Positions 55,601 through 64,000 of a stretch of DNA of 64,000 nt are shown in pieces. The notes beneath the pieces are model-generated. The model was not told where the DNA came from, searched no databases, and was given only the letters and a program-made list of their open reading frames with translations. Position 1 is the first letter of the stretch; the number at the start of each line of letters is the position of its first letter. Origin of the DNA: Agelaius tricolor (Eukaryota; Chordata; Aves; Passeriformes; Icteridae); the NCBI GenBank assembly GCA_023055355.1, contig JALJCS010000004.1:33784244-33848243 (forward strand), in the 5' to 3' direction. A program made the translations under genes and the position numbers.

Positions 55601-57083
55601 TTCAAGACAACTGTAATGCTGACATTCATCTGAACTGGTGATTAGATAATTAATTTGAAAAGTTATTTCTTCTTTAAGCCTTAAAGCTATACAGTATAAT
55701 TCTCAGGGATAAAAGGCAAGCTGACCCGTGTTGAGAAAATATGGGACTGGGAAGTTTTAAAAGCTATTTTCTTGCAAGATACATTCTTTCTCACACAGCT
55801 TAACTATAAAATAAGTTTTATTGTTATAATATAACAATATATTATAACAATATTATAACAATAATAATAAATATATTTTAACAATATTATAACAATATAT
55901 ATTATCAAGGTAATTTTTTATGAAACTAACCCAAATTCACTTCTTCAAGCTATTGAAGTTGTGTTTCGGGAAAAAAGTAGTATAGTTCATCCTTGATAGG
56001 CCACACAGAATTCAACAATATTTAAGCCAACATTCTTTTACCACCTACAGATCATCTGTCTCATCAGAGACAGACTGAGTAGCATCTTACAGGAACCCTT
56101 AATGAGGGGTCCCAGCACACTTCACAACTGACCTGACTTCTTATAACATGTACCTTAGCTTATTATTGCTTTCTAAAGGCTTTATACCGTAAATCTACTG
56201 AGAAAGAGCAGCAACACAAAACTCTTCAGTCCTTGAGCTAAGTGCTCTATTTATGTTTCATGCATTAAATTTTATAAAAAATGACCAAAAGAGTACAACG
56301 AAACAGAAAGTGTACAGAAATAGAAAGAATTTCTTATTTTTATTCACTTTTAAATTAATCCTTACTATAAAGAAAACCACATAAACTTATACCTGGCGGA
56401 GAACTGTAGTTTCTCAGACTGCAGTTTCGCTGTGTCACACCCATGACTCTCATTCTTGTATTTCTGAAATACATGTACTTGAAAGAAAAAAGAATCATAG
56501 AGAATGTTAATTGTTATGATTAGCTATTTTGCAGCCACATTTCTGGCAGCTGTAGAAAAATAAACTAAAAAAAAATATCTACCAGAAGAGATATTGTTGC
56601 TAGATATTTATATAGGTCAAAAAAACATCTATTTAAAATCAGATGCTTGAAGTTGATGTCCACACTGAGGTTTAAACCAAAGTTGATCCAAATAATATTT
56701 GGGATAATCAGTAAAAATTTATGGCAACATCAAAATATTTTTCAATAGCCAAAAATTTTTAAATACATCTAATTACTTGTGTAAATAATTCAACAATAAC
56801 AAGAGTTAAGCACTCAAAAAATTTACACAAAATTTACAAATTCAATTCCCAATTCTGAAGTCCCATTTTAAATGAAAGTATGAAATGTCCAGAGGCCAAC
56901 CGTTAAAGACAAAAAAAAACCAAGCAAAAACCAACACATCAATTAAAAAAAGCTTACTCAGAATAACACAAGTGTTCCCCTTGCTCACAGAAAAAGTATC
57001 AAAACTGGGGGAGAGCTTACCTTATTGCACAAACCTGATGACTTCAATGCATTCACTGAAAATTTCCCCATAATTCTCAACAT
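40667..57083 (-). CDS. GFM2: Mitochondrial ribosome-releasing factor 2 (EF-G2mt)
   Basis: Translational GTPase of the mitochondrial matrix; with MRRF it splits mitoribosomes after termination. Twenty coding exons in transcript order: 57083-57021, 56477-56393, 55299-55254, 54290-54193, 53152-53027, 52625-52537, 50225-50137, 49909-49849, 49750-49565, 47904-47824, 47108-46960, 46423-46283, 46202-46103, 45612-45423, 44248-44172, 43671-43533, 43414-43229, 41797-41682, 41440-41258, 40795-40667. They total 2334 nt, giving 777 aa (human 779). Residues 1-65 form a basic, mitochondrial-type leader. The G domain has G1 [12 protein letters not shown] (73-84), RERGIT (113-118), DTPGHVD (137-143), NKMD (191-194) and SAL (329-331). 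Domains II-V follow, with conserved GMGELHIE and [10 protein letters not shown]. Oddity: K-N-R-A-S (195-199) replaces the family's K-T-G-A-S. The start is the first in-frame ATG; an upstream in-frame stop lies in the presumed first exon. Identity is secure. Confidence 0.97.
40796..47823 (-). other. GFM2: GFM2 introns, 3' half
   Basis: The introns between exons 10 and 20 are AT-rich and free of recognised mobile elements. Notable items are a perfect 16-bp hairpin (45233-45273) in the intron between exons 14 and 15 and a short duplication (gcttctaattcaaa, near 43780-43808). No snoRNA or other RNA gene was recognised. Confidence 0.55.
45233..45273. repeat. Perfect 16-bp hairpin, 9-nt loop
   Basis: actactacttttctag (45233-45248) is exactly complementary to ctagaaaagtagtagt (45258-45273). 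It lies within a GFM2 intron. Confidence 0.88.
49255..49535 (+). mobile_element. Degenerate CR1 3' fragment in a GFM2 intron
   Basis: The plus strand preserves the order of a CR1 3' end: agcactggaacaggctgtct, then ccttggacttgaaaactcaa, then cctccagaggtctctttcag. It is strongly decayed, so this is an old copy. The 5' limit is uncertain. Confidence 0.6.
51364..51394. repeat. Perfect 10-bp hairpin, 11-nt loop
   Basis: gtcattaaac (51364-51373) is complementary to gtttaatgac (51385-51394). Confidence 0.75.
53251..53295. repeat. TA/TG microsatellite
   Basis: Alternating (TA)n passing into (TG)n within the GFM2 intron between coding exons 4 and 5. Confidence 0.9.
55821..55905. repeat. AT-rich repeat built on ataacaat
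   Basis: About 85 bp composed almost entirely of A and T with recurring 'ttataacaat' motifs, in the intron between GFM2 exons 2 and 3. It can fold on itself because of repeated tattat/ataata elements. Confidence 0.8.
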
Positions 57084-57410
57084 TCTGCCTCCCGTCTCTA
57101 AAGCTGTTCCCTGGCAAGGTAAGTAAACATTGCATAAAATGTTTATGACACGAGATAGGCTAACCATGTTCCTTTGACATAACTCAATCACAAAACTTCC
57201 TTCTTCTTCATGGGAAATCAGGTTAATATTTTTCAGGTTATTGCTTTGCAAGATAAATCAGTGTCACATCTGTAATAATAATATTATCAAGTCTTAACAA
57301 TGCAGCATAAATGCATGCCCACAAACACTAAAAATATTTCTCATGGAAATAATATATTTCTCCAGGAAAAATTAAAGCAGAATAACGAAAATTAGAGAAT
57401 TTACACTCAC

Positions 57411-57502
57411 TCTCAGATAAGATCCAGAGCATCGACTACTGGTGAGCAAAGTGCGAACAGCTTTTCTAGTCTTGAAGAACGAAGGATGGCAGGGCAAAGT
57501 AC
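57411..57502 (-). other. GFM2: Putative GFM2 5' UTR exon 2
   Basis: On the minus strand a pyrimidine-poor but AG-ended acceptor (aaatag) precedes a 92-nt segment that ends in a strong donor (ctgaga/gtgagt). The segment contains no ATG. It is open in the GFM2 frame and would encode an Arg-rich stretch, but upstream sequence in that frame has a stop. I therefore treat it as untranslated. The 5' end of the next exon (57110) also precedes the ATG by 27 nt. Confidence 0.5.
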
Positions 57503-57689
57503 CTATTTAGGTCAGAAACAACAGAAAATATTAAGTACTATGACCTTTTAAGCACAGCCAAGTGCAGCAGCGTCAAAAGCATTCCTAGATGGCTGCCGGT
57601 TATTTGACGAGACATCACTGTCCAGCTCCCGTGACTTTCATGTTTCGGAGTAGTTTCACAATGCAGAGTAAGGGCTCAGCGCACACGCT

Positions 57690-58720
57690 CACCTCCACTC
57701 CCTCATCTTGCGATTCGCACACGTCTCCTGATGGTGCCGGCGCAGTTTGCTAACCGGGGGAGCGGGAAGGGCGCGCTGCCTTCACGTTGTCCGTGACGAG
57801 TCCCCAAGCCGAGCCCAGCCGAGTCCCGCCAGAGGCCGACCCCCGGAGGCTCTCTGCAAAGTGACACCGCCTTCCTGGCCGCGTTCCGAACCCCCGGGGC
57901 GTTTCGTGCGCTAGCTCCGGGTCACCTTCTGCTCCCGGACCTCCCCCTCGGCCCAGCCCGGGACCGCGCCGGACCCGCCCCGGCCAGCGCAGCCGCCGGA
58001 AGGCAACCTGCTTCTGCCTTCCCCCGCTACCTCACCTCCCTCCTGCGTTCCGCTCTCCCGCCACAACCTGACAGACCAGGCAGCAAAAAGCGCCTCTTGG
58101 ACCTCTCTCGCTCCGTTTCTCCCCCTCTTCCTGGCCTCGCCAAGCCCGGCGTGAAGCCCTCGGGGGGCGCTGACGCCGCCTCTCCGCCGGGAGGAACTAA
58201 AGAGGCGCGCGGAAGCGTTTCCATTCGGCGCCACTTCCGAGAAGGCCCGCCCTTTCCGTCGCGGAGGAGGCCGCGCGGCTGCCGACATGGTGGGAGCCGG
58301 CGCTGGGGGATACGGCAGCCGGGGGCGCGGGGCACGGGGTCGGGCGGCGGGATGCAAACGGCGGTGCAGGGGAGGGACGGGAGGCTGCAGGAGGCCGGGT
58401 GGGCCCCGCAGTGAGGGTACCGCTGTCGGCCCGCCGCCTCCCCGCGTGTGGCGGAGGAGCCGTCACCGGCCCGCGGGCGGCCGTGCCCGCTGACCGCGCT
58501 GCCTTTGTGCCCACAGCCGCAGAACGAGCACATCGAGCTCCACCGCAAGCGCTATGGCTACCGGCTGGACTACCACGAGAAGCGGAGGAAGAAGGAGGGC
58601 CGGGAGGCGCACGAGCGGTCCCGCAAGGCCAAGAAGATGATCGGGCTGAAGGCGAAGCTGTACCATAAGCAGCGGCATGCCGAGAAGATACAGATGAAAA
58701 AGACGTGAGTGTCCGCCTCC
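57690..58720. promoter_or_regulatory. Bidirectional CpG-island promoter of GFM2 and NSA2
   Basis: A block of about 1 kb with very high GC and CpG content lies between the divergent GFM2 and NSA2 first exons. An ETS/GABP-type site (CACTTCCG, 58232-58239; reverse CGGAAGTG) lies just upstream of NSA2. A pyrimidine tract (CCCTTTCC, 58250-58257) could be a TOP-type transcription start for NSA2. No TATA box is evident. The shared arrangement suggests housekeeping co-expression. Confidence 0.75.
57693..57770 (-). other. GFM2: Putative GFM2 5' UTR exon 1
   Basis: Inside the CpG island, the minus strand has a strong splice donor (gtggag/gtgagc) at 57693. The distal end of the exon is not defined by the sequence. 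It includes an ATG at 57706 that would open a 16-codon upstream ORF (M-R-E-W-R...) running into the next UTR exon. Confidence 0.45.
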
Positions 58721-60201
58721 TCTCTGATACCGTCCTTTCATCTTGACGCTTGAAGGATGAGATGAGACGCTTATATTGTTACAAAGAGCTCACTATTGCT
58801 TGAGTCACATGTTGTGGTCTTAAATAGCGATCGGGCTGTAGAAGGAAAGGGGCTTTGCCGCAGCAGACACATTTCAGAGTCCCTCTCTTTTAAATGAATG
58901 TTCATTTCATAACAATTTCGCTCCTAGAAGTACTTCCTGAGACAAGTGTTGATGGGCAGTAACCGTGACTAATGTAATCATGACAAAAAAAGTGAATGCA
59001 ATCCTTTGGAGCTTTTATATCAGCTGCTGTTAGCTGATATAAAGTTAGTGTAGCAAGAGGCAGTATTTTTTAGTGGTTAATAGCAAATATACAGTAGCAT
59101 ACGAAGTATTTAAGCAAAAGATGAGGCCTGTCTTCAAGGATAAACAGCAGTGTCAAACATAGACGATAAAAGCATTTTTCTGTAAATTTTTTTCTGTCAT
59201 CCAGAACTTGAAATCAAAGCTGTTAATGATGCCTGAAAACTAGGCAAAAAAACAATACTCCATAGTGTAAAGCCTGTGGAGCGGGTCTTTGTTTATTTGA
59301 TGCTGGGAGTGAGGGGGATAGCGGCACCACAAACTCACCTGTCCGTTCTTTCCACAGCACTAGCTTTTCTGCTTTTCTTACTTAATGTGCACATTACACT
59401 TTCGTAGCCTTCATGTTGCAACATAGTTTCTAACTACATGATTATGTGAGCCCTTGTAGCACATGCATGGTTTTCACAGGAGGTGGTCGCAAGCCTCCTG
59501 GTGGTTGTTTTTTGATGAAGGCTCCTTAGTCTTCCTCAGCCTTGAACTTTTCACCCGGGTGCCTGCACATGCTTTGCAAGATTGTCTGCTTAAGTAGCCA
59601 GTGGTTAGCTTTTTGCTGTTAGCTTGTTCTGCTAAATTTACAGGTTATTAAAACATGCTTCATTCACATACTCTGCTACAAAGTAACTACTTCTTTCTGC
59701 ATAGCTACAGCTTTTTGCATAGCTCAAGCATTATATTGTTGCCTCAGCATCATTAACATCTCATTAATTGCTAATGAACTTCATACCTATCCACCGTGTA
59801 GTTTTTGCTGGTTTCAAAGTGTAGATAGCTGCTTTCCTCTGCTACTTTTAGAGGTGATGGGTTTATTAACCCGTTATTAGTTTGTGGGTCTTTTCTTCTT
59901 TTCTTCCCCCTGGTAAACAACCTCAAAATTAACAAAACTTGGCTCCTCTTACAAACACACATTCCTCACGTGTGTAAGCATTGCCATCAAATCTCAGAAG
60001 AGGAATAGAATGGGGTTTTTTTGTCAGCAGAGAGGAAGGCTACCCTCTCTCAAAGTGCTTGACTGTTTGCTTTGGGTCACACAGAAATTCCTTAAAAGAG
60101 GTGCATGTCTTTCTTGTGTTCCTGTCCTGGTAGGAAGTGACAAGATTGAGTGAAATTAGTAGTTTACCTTGAAAATTATTTAGTATTATTCCGTACATAC
60201 G

Positions 60202-60242
<41 letters not shown>

Positions 60243-63200
60243 AAAACAATATATAATATATATATTATTCCTCAAATACAAATATATAATATTTCACAAA
60301 TACCTCTTAAAGAAAAATTTGAGCAGGCACAGGCTCAAAATGGTATATCTAAAAATAAGTCTTTTTTCTTGTGCTGTTAATACTGGTTTTCTTTCTTTGC
60401 AGCATTAAAATGCATGAGAAGAGAAATACAAAGCAGAAGAGTGATGAAAAAACACCCAAAGGAGCTGTACCAGCATACCTGCTGGACAGAGAGGGCCAGT
60501 CCCGGGCCAAGGTCCTCTCTAACATGATCAAACAAAAAAGAAAGGAAAAAGCTGTAAGTAAATGTATCAAAGTTCAGATACCTAAAATAACAACAACCAC
60601 TTTATATTGCTGATGCCAAGGTTATGTAACAGCCTTCAAGCAAAGACTGATTAAAACATGAAATCTTGAGTGACTGAACAGTTTAGGACAATGTGAGCAT
60701 ATGAAGTATCTTGATTTTTGGAACTTTTAAGTGCTAATTAAATAAGTAGCTATGAATTGCATAACAGCTATGGTCTAACCCTTTGCTTTCCAGAAATTTG
60801 ATTTTTTTTGGTTTTTCCCTTTTTATTTAAATATGTGACAGGTAAGAAAATTGACCTTTTTTTTTGTTTGTTTTACCCTCCTTCCAGGGGAAGTGGGAGG
60901 TGCCTGTGCCAAAGGTTCGTGCACAAGGAGAAACAGAAGTTTTAAAGGTGATTCGTACAGGAAAGAGAAAAAAGAAGGCATGGAAGAGGATGGTTACAAA
61001 AGTTTGTTTTGTTGGAGATGGCTTTACTAGGAAGCCTCCTAAGTACGAGCGATTCATTCGACCAATGGTAATGTTTTAGAGCCTTAAAGAACATTTAAGT
61101 AATAATTCTTTTGACTTACTGCTTTGATTTTCTGTGTTAAAGAAACTTTCTTGTGTGATTATGCACTTGATCATTACTCATGTAGAACATTCCTGTTAGT
61201 TTCCTTGCCAAAATATAAACTTCTAATAGCATGGAGGGTGGGGAGATGCCTCTACAGTCCCAGTATATGTGGAAATTCCTGCTTTTATTCCTATAACTCA
61301 GGTGATGCCAGTAAGTTAAAGCTACAAGCTTTTGAATTAGCATAGGAAAATCTTTATCAAAAATACTTCGCATATATTTTAGATGGAGGTGTCTTTTTCA
61401 AGCTGCACTGATTCTCCGAACTGCAGAAGCCCACTCTGTTCTAGGACTTCAGAATTCCCTCCTTTTGGCTTAAATAAGCTTGAAGCACACTTGTGACTGT
61501 GAAGGGAAAAGCTGTGCCTCCAGTCCAGCCTTTACTCACTCAGCTGCAGGAGCAGTGCCTGGGTTCAATCAGCCTGGCAGCACACAGGCAGAAGAGCTGG
61601 ATTCAGTGAGATAGTATTGGTTTTATATAAAGAGCCATTCCTGTTCCCTTACAGGACTCAACAGTCACTGTGCAGGCTGCCCATTGAATTGTACTTCACT
61701 GCTAGTTTTGGTCTTACAAACTAGCTTTGGAAAGATTTTTTTGGCACAGAAAAATTATGGTACATAATTGTCAAGTACCCTCTATGAAGTGCAGGTCACT
61801 AGATAAAAACTGCTCTAGGAGATGGGTATTTCATATTTTGTCATACTTCTTCATGGAACAGAAATTGTCTAAGCAACAAGTATTATTGTTGGGCTACTAC
61901 TGAAAACATACATGGAAAGCTTTATCTTTTTATTAACCAAATTTAACCAAATTTTAAAATAAGTCTGTCAATCTACAGTAGGCAGATGGCATTCTGTATT
62001 CTAAGTTGTTTCATTCTCCCTAGTCTTTCTAAACATACAGAGATGAGGACATAATTCCCAAAGGGTTTAACTAGATCAGTTGTGAGAGTTTAAAGCAAAT
62101 ATTAACTCATTCTAACACTCTTTATGCAACAGGGCTTACGTTTCAAGAAGGCACATGTGACACATCCTGAACTTAAAGCTACTTTTTGCTTGCCTATCCT
62201 TGGTGTAAAAAAGAATCCATCATCTCCTTTGTATACCCAGCTGGGAGTAATTACTAAGGGTACTGTCATTGAGGTGAACGTGAGTGAGCTTGGCCTTGTG
62301 ACACAAGGGGGCAAAGTTATCTGGGGTAAGTAAATTTAACTACTTATACTGCTGAACTACTTTTTAAAGTTTTTAATCTTCATTGCACCGTGTGTTGTCA
62401 AGATCTCATCCTCTAGTCATAATTGATGGATTGTTAAAAGTTAGGTTTGGGCTGTAGCAGAAGCAACTAATAGCAACTCTAAAAATACGTGCTTTAAGTG
62501 TTAATCTTACACTTTCCATTCAGACTTGCAAAATCAAATTAGATAAAGTTCAGAGCAAAGACTCAGCTTGCTTGCTTGTATATCATATTGAGCAATGCCA
62601 CAAATCTGTTACCATGTGAACCATGAACAATTGAACTACACTTGCAGTGGAAGTTCTGTGTAGGAGCCTCATTAACAGATTCTGCACCTGGGACAGGGCA
62701 TCCATGGTTGTATGTATGTATGGACTGGGGAACAGTAGGCTGGAAAGCAGTGCCATGGAAAGGTTGGTGTCAAGTTGAACATGGTCAGCAGTGCCCTGGC
62801 AGCCAGGAGGGCCACCCGTGTCCTTGGGGGGCATCAGCCAGGCAAGGGAGGGGATTGTCCTGCTGTGCTCTGCACTGGGGCAGCCTCACCTCCAGTGCTG
62901 GGGGCAGCTCTGGGTGCCGCAGTGTAAGAGAGATACAAAACTATGGGGGAGTGTGCAAAGGAGGGCCACAAACATGGTGCAGGGTCTGGAGGGAAAGCTG
63001 TTTGAGGAGTGGCTAAGGTCATTTGGTTTGTTCAGCCTGGAGCAGAGGAGACTGAGGGGAGATATCACTGTGGTCTTCAGTGTCCTCACAAGACGAAGCT
63101 GAGGGGCAGGTCCTGATCTCTTCACTCTTGTGACCAGTGACAGGACTTGAGGTAACAGCACCAAGCTGAGTCAAGGGAGGTTTAAGTTGGTATCAGGGAA

Positions 63201-63759
63201 AAGGTTCTTCACCTAGGCTGTGGCTGAGCAGTGGAACAGGCTCCCCAGGGAAGTGGTCACAGCACCAGCCTGACAGATTTCGAGAGGCATTTGAACAATG
63301 CTTTCAGGCACATGGTGTGATTCTTGGGGGTGTCCTGTGCAGGGCCAGAAGTTGGACTAAATGATCCTGATGGATCGCTTCCAACTTAGCATATTCTGTG
63401 ATCTTCATAGGATCAGACAGACTTCATTTAACAGAGGAGTTCACTTGGAAACCTAAGATTTTTTTTTTTTAATCTCAGAACTCTAAATGATTCATTTATA
63501 AAAACAGAGCTTTAATATAATGTTTTGAGAACATAAGTTTACAGCTCAGTAGAAGGTAGATTTAGATTTCAAAATGCATTTGAGTCCCTGTGCTTTAGAG
63601 ACTTGTTGATTGCATTTGCAAATATAGAAAGATCTAATCTATAAGAACTACTTCCAGGTTTTATACACATGTACTTCCCTTTTCTCTCTAGGGAAATACG
63701 CCCAAGTAACTAATAATCCAGAAAATGATGGCTGTATTAATGCAATTCTACTTGTTTAA
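58287..63759 (+). CDS. NSA2: NSA2 ribosome biogenesis factor
   Basis: Nucleolar factor of the S8e-like family needed for pre-60S maturation and 27S pre-rRNA processing. Six exons: 58287-58289, 58517-58704, 60403-60553, 60888-61067, 62133-62325, 63692-63759. They total 783 nt, giving 260 aa, the exact length of the human protein, with only scattered substitutions. The start codon is alone in exon 1: ATG is followed at once by the donor GTGGGA, and exon 2 opens with [11 protein letters not shown]. Residues 2-64 and 85-140 are strongly basic ([19 protein letters not shown]), fitting nucleolar import and rRNA binding. The C-terminal half (about 170-260) is the beta-rich S8e-like domain, with [20 protein letters not shown]. 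The final codons read INAILLV then TAA. Divergent with GFM2. Identity is secure; only the tiny first exon rests on reading frame and family knowledge. Confidence 0.98.
59014..59043. repeat. Perfect 12-bp hairpin, 6-nt loop
   Basis: tttatatcagct (59014-59025) is complementary to agctgatataaa (59032-59043), in NSA2 intron 2. Confidence 0.8.
60194..60288. repeat. TA-rich microsatellite
   Basis: A tacgtacatacat lead-in is followed by about 15 TA units and then imperfect TA-rich sequence. Confidence 0.92.
61068..63691 (+). other. NSA2: NSA2 introns 4 and 5
   Basis: Intron 4 is 61068-62132 and has no recognised feature. Intron 5 is 62326-63691 and more than half of it is the CR1 copy at 62680-63405. 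Confidence 0.6.
62680..63405 (+). mobile_element. CR1 LINE 3' fragment, plus orientation, in NSA2 intron 5
   Basis: It starts near ttctgcacctgggacagggc and keeps the CR1 landmarks agcagtgccctggcagccag, agggaggggattgtcctgct and gttcagcctggagcagagga. It ends with gttggactaaatgatcctga...tattctgtgat. It is very similar to the 24995-25590 copy. Reading frames here (62642-63164, both strands) are repeat-derived. Confidence 0.92.
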
Positions 63760-63925
63760 ATTGGATGTGGACACCTACAAAATAAGTGGACTTAACCCAA
63801 ATTTGGAAAATCATTGGAACCTTCAGCCATTCCAGGAGAGTGACCCTACAAGCTGATGAGGAACTTCAGCCAGAAATAACTGCTCACATTTTTATATTTA
63901 TGTTTGCTCAGTTGAACATTGCCCA

Positions 63926-63931
63926 AATAAA
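63926..63931 (+). terminator. NSA2: NSA2 polyadenylation signal
   Basis: AATAAA lies about 170 nt after the NSA2 stop codon (63757-63759) and is followed by a T-rich stretch. Confidence 0.85.
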
Positions 63932-64000
63932 GAGATTTAATTTTTATTTCTTCATGTGGTATGGATTTGATCTAAACCTTCTTGGTGTTTTTACAATAGC

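Larger units (their letters stand above)
47905..57020 (-). other. GFM2: GFM2 introns, 5' half
   Basis: The larger introns are 47905-49564, 50226-52536, 53153-54192, 54291-55253 and 55300-56392. They hold a degenerate CR1 (49255-49535), a 10-bp hairpin (51364-51394), a TA/TG microsatellite (53251-53295) and an AT-rich repeat (55821-55905). No RNA gene or extra coding exon is recognised. Confidence 0.55.
58705..60402 (+). other. NSA2: NSA2 intron 2
   Basis: A 1.7-kb intron with a 12-bp perfect hairpin (59014-59043) and a TA-rich microsatellite (60194-60288). No mobile element or RNA gene is recognised. Confidence 0.6.

Noticed and set aside
57911..58548. Long minus-strand open frames (148 and 173 codons) in the GFM2/NSA2 CpG island
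   Set aside because: They are proline/arginine/glycine-rich, overlap the NSA2 exons on the other strand and have no family resemblance. High GC content depletes stop codons.
62642..63164. Open frames of 90-124 codons in NSA2 intron 5
   Set aside because: They lie inside the CR1 fragment, and nearly the same peptides appear in the CR1 at 24995-25590.

Overview
The window is vertebrate nuclear DNA from a bird, most likely a passerine. It has long GT-AG introns, CpG-island promoters and many CR1 (chicken repeat 1) LINE fragments, plus a tRNA-headed, CR1-tailed SINE at 29319-29452 that resembles the passerine family TguSINE1. No bacterial, plasmid or CRISPR feature is present.

Three protein-coding genes were assembled exon by exon. 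Their splice phases close exactly. HEXB (+ strand, 14 exons, 22202-39626, 560 aa) encodes the lysosomal beta-hexosaminidase beta subunit. GFM2 (- strand, 20 coding exons, 57083 down to 40667, 777 aa) encodes the mitochondrial ribosome-recycling GTPase EF-G2mt. NSA2 (+ strand, 6 exons, 58287-63759, 260 aa) encodes a nucleolar 60S ribosome-biogenesis factor. The order HEXB-GFM2-NSA2 is the conserved vertebrate arrangement. HEXB and GFM2 converge tail to tail, with about 0.4 kb between their poly(A) regions. GFM2 and NSA2 are head to head across one CpG island (about 57.69-58.72 kb).

Region by region: 1-22 kb is gene-free intergenic DNA carrying two large CR1 blocks (6.53-8.34 and 13.81-14.96 kb), a probable solo LTR (16.65-16.98 kb) and several unusually perfect inverted repeats (5.25, 11.30, 12.21 and 20.05-20.12 kb). 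A third CR1 (21.53-21.98 kb) abuts the HEXB CpG island. 22.0-39.9 kb is HEXB, with CR1 copies in introns 2 and 13 and the SINE in intron 5. 40.3-57.8 kb is GFM2, with a degenerate CR1 and AT-rich repeats in introns. 57.7-63.95 kb is the shared promoter and NSA2, with a CR1 in intron 5.

The three genes act in separate places (lysosome, mitochondrion, nucleolus). Their linkage looks like ancestral housekeeping synteny, not a pathway cluster. I found no convincing undescribed multi-gene system. The observations most worth checking are an alpha-subunit-like loop in the HEXB product, a T-G to N-R change next to the GFM2 NKMD motif explainable by paired homopolymer length changes, a CLEAR-like E-box in HEXB, and a set of perfect hairpins that look like template-switch products.
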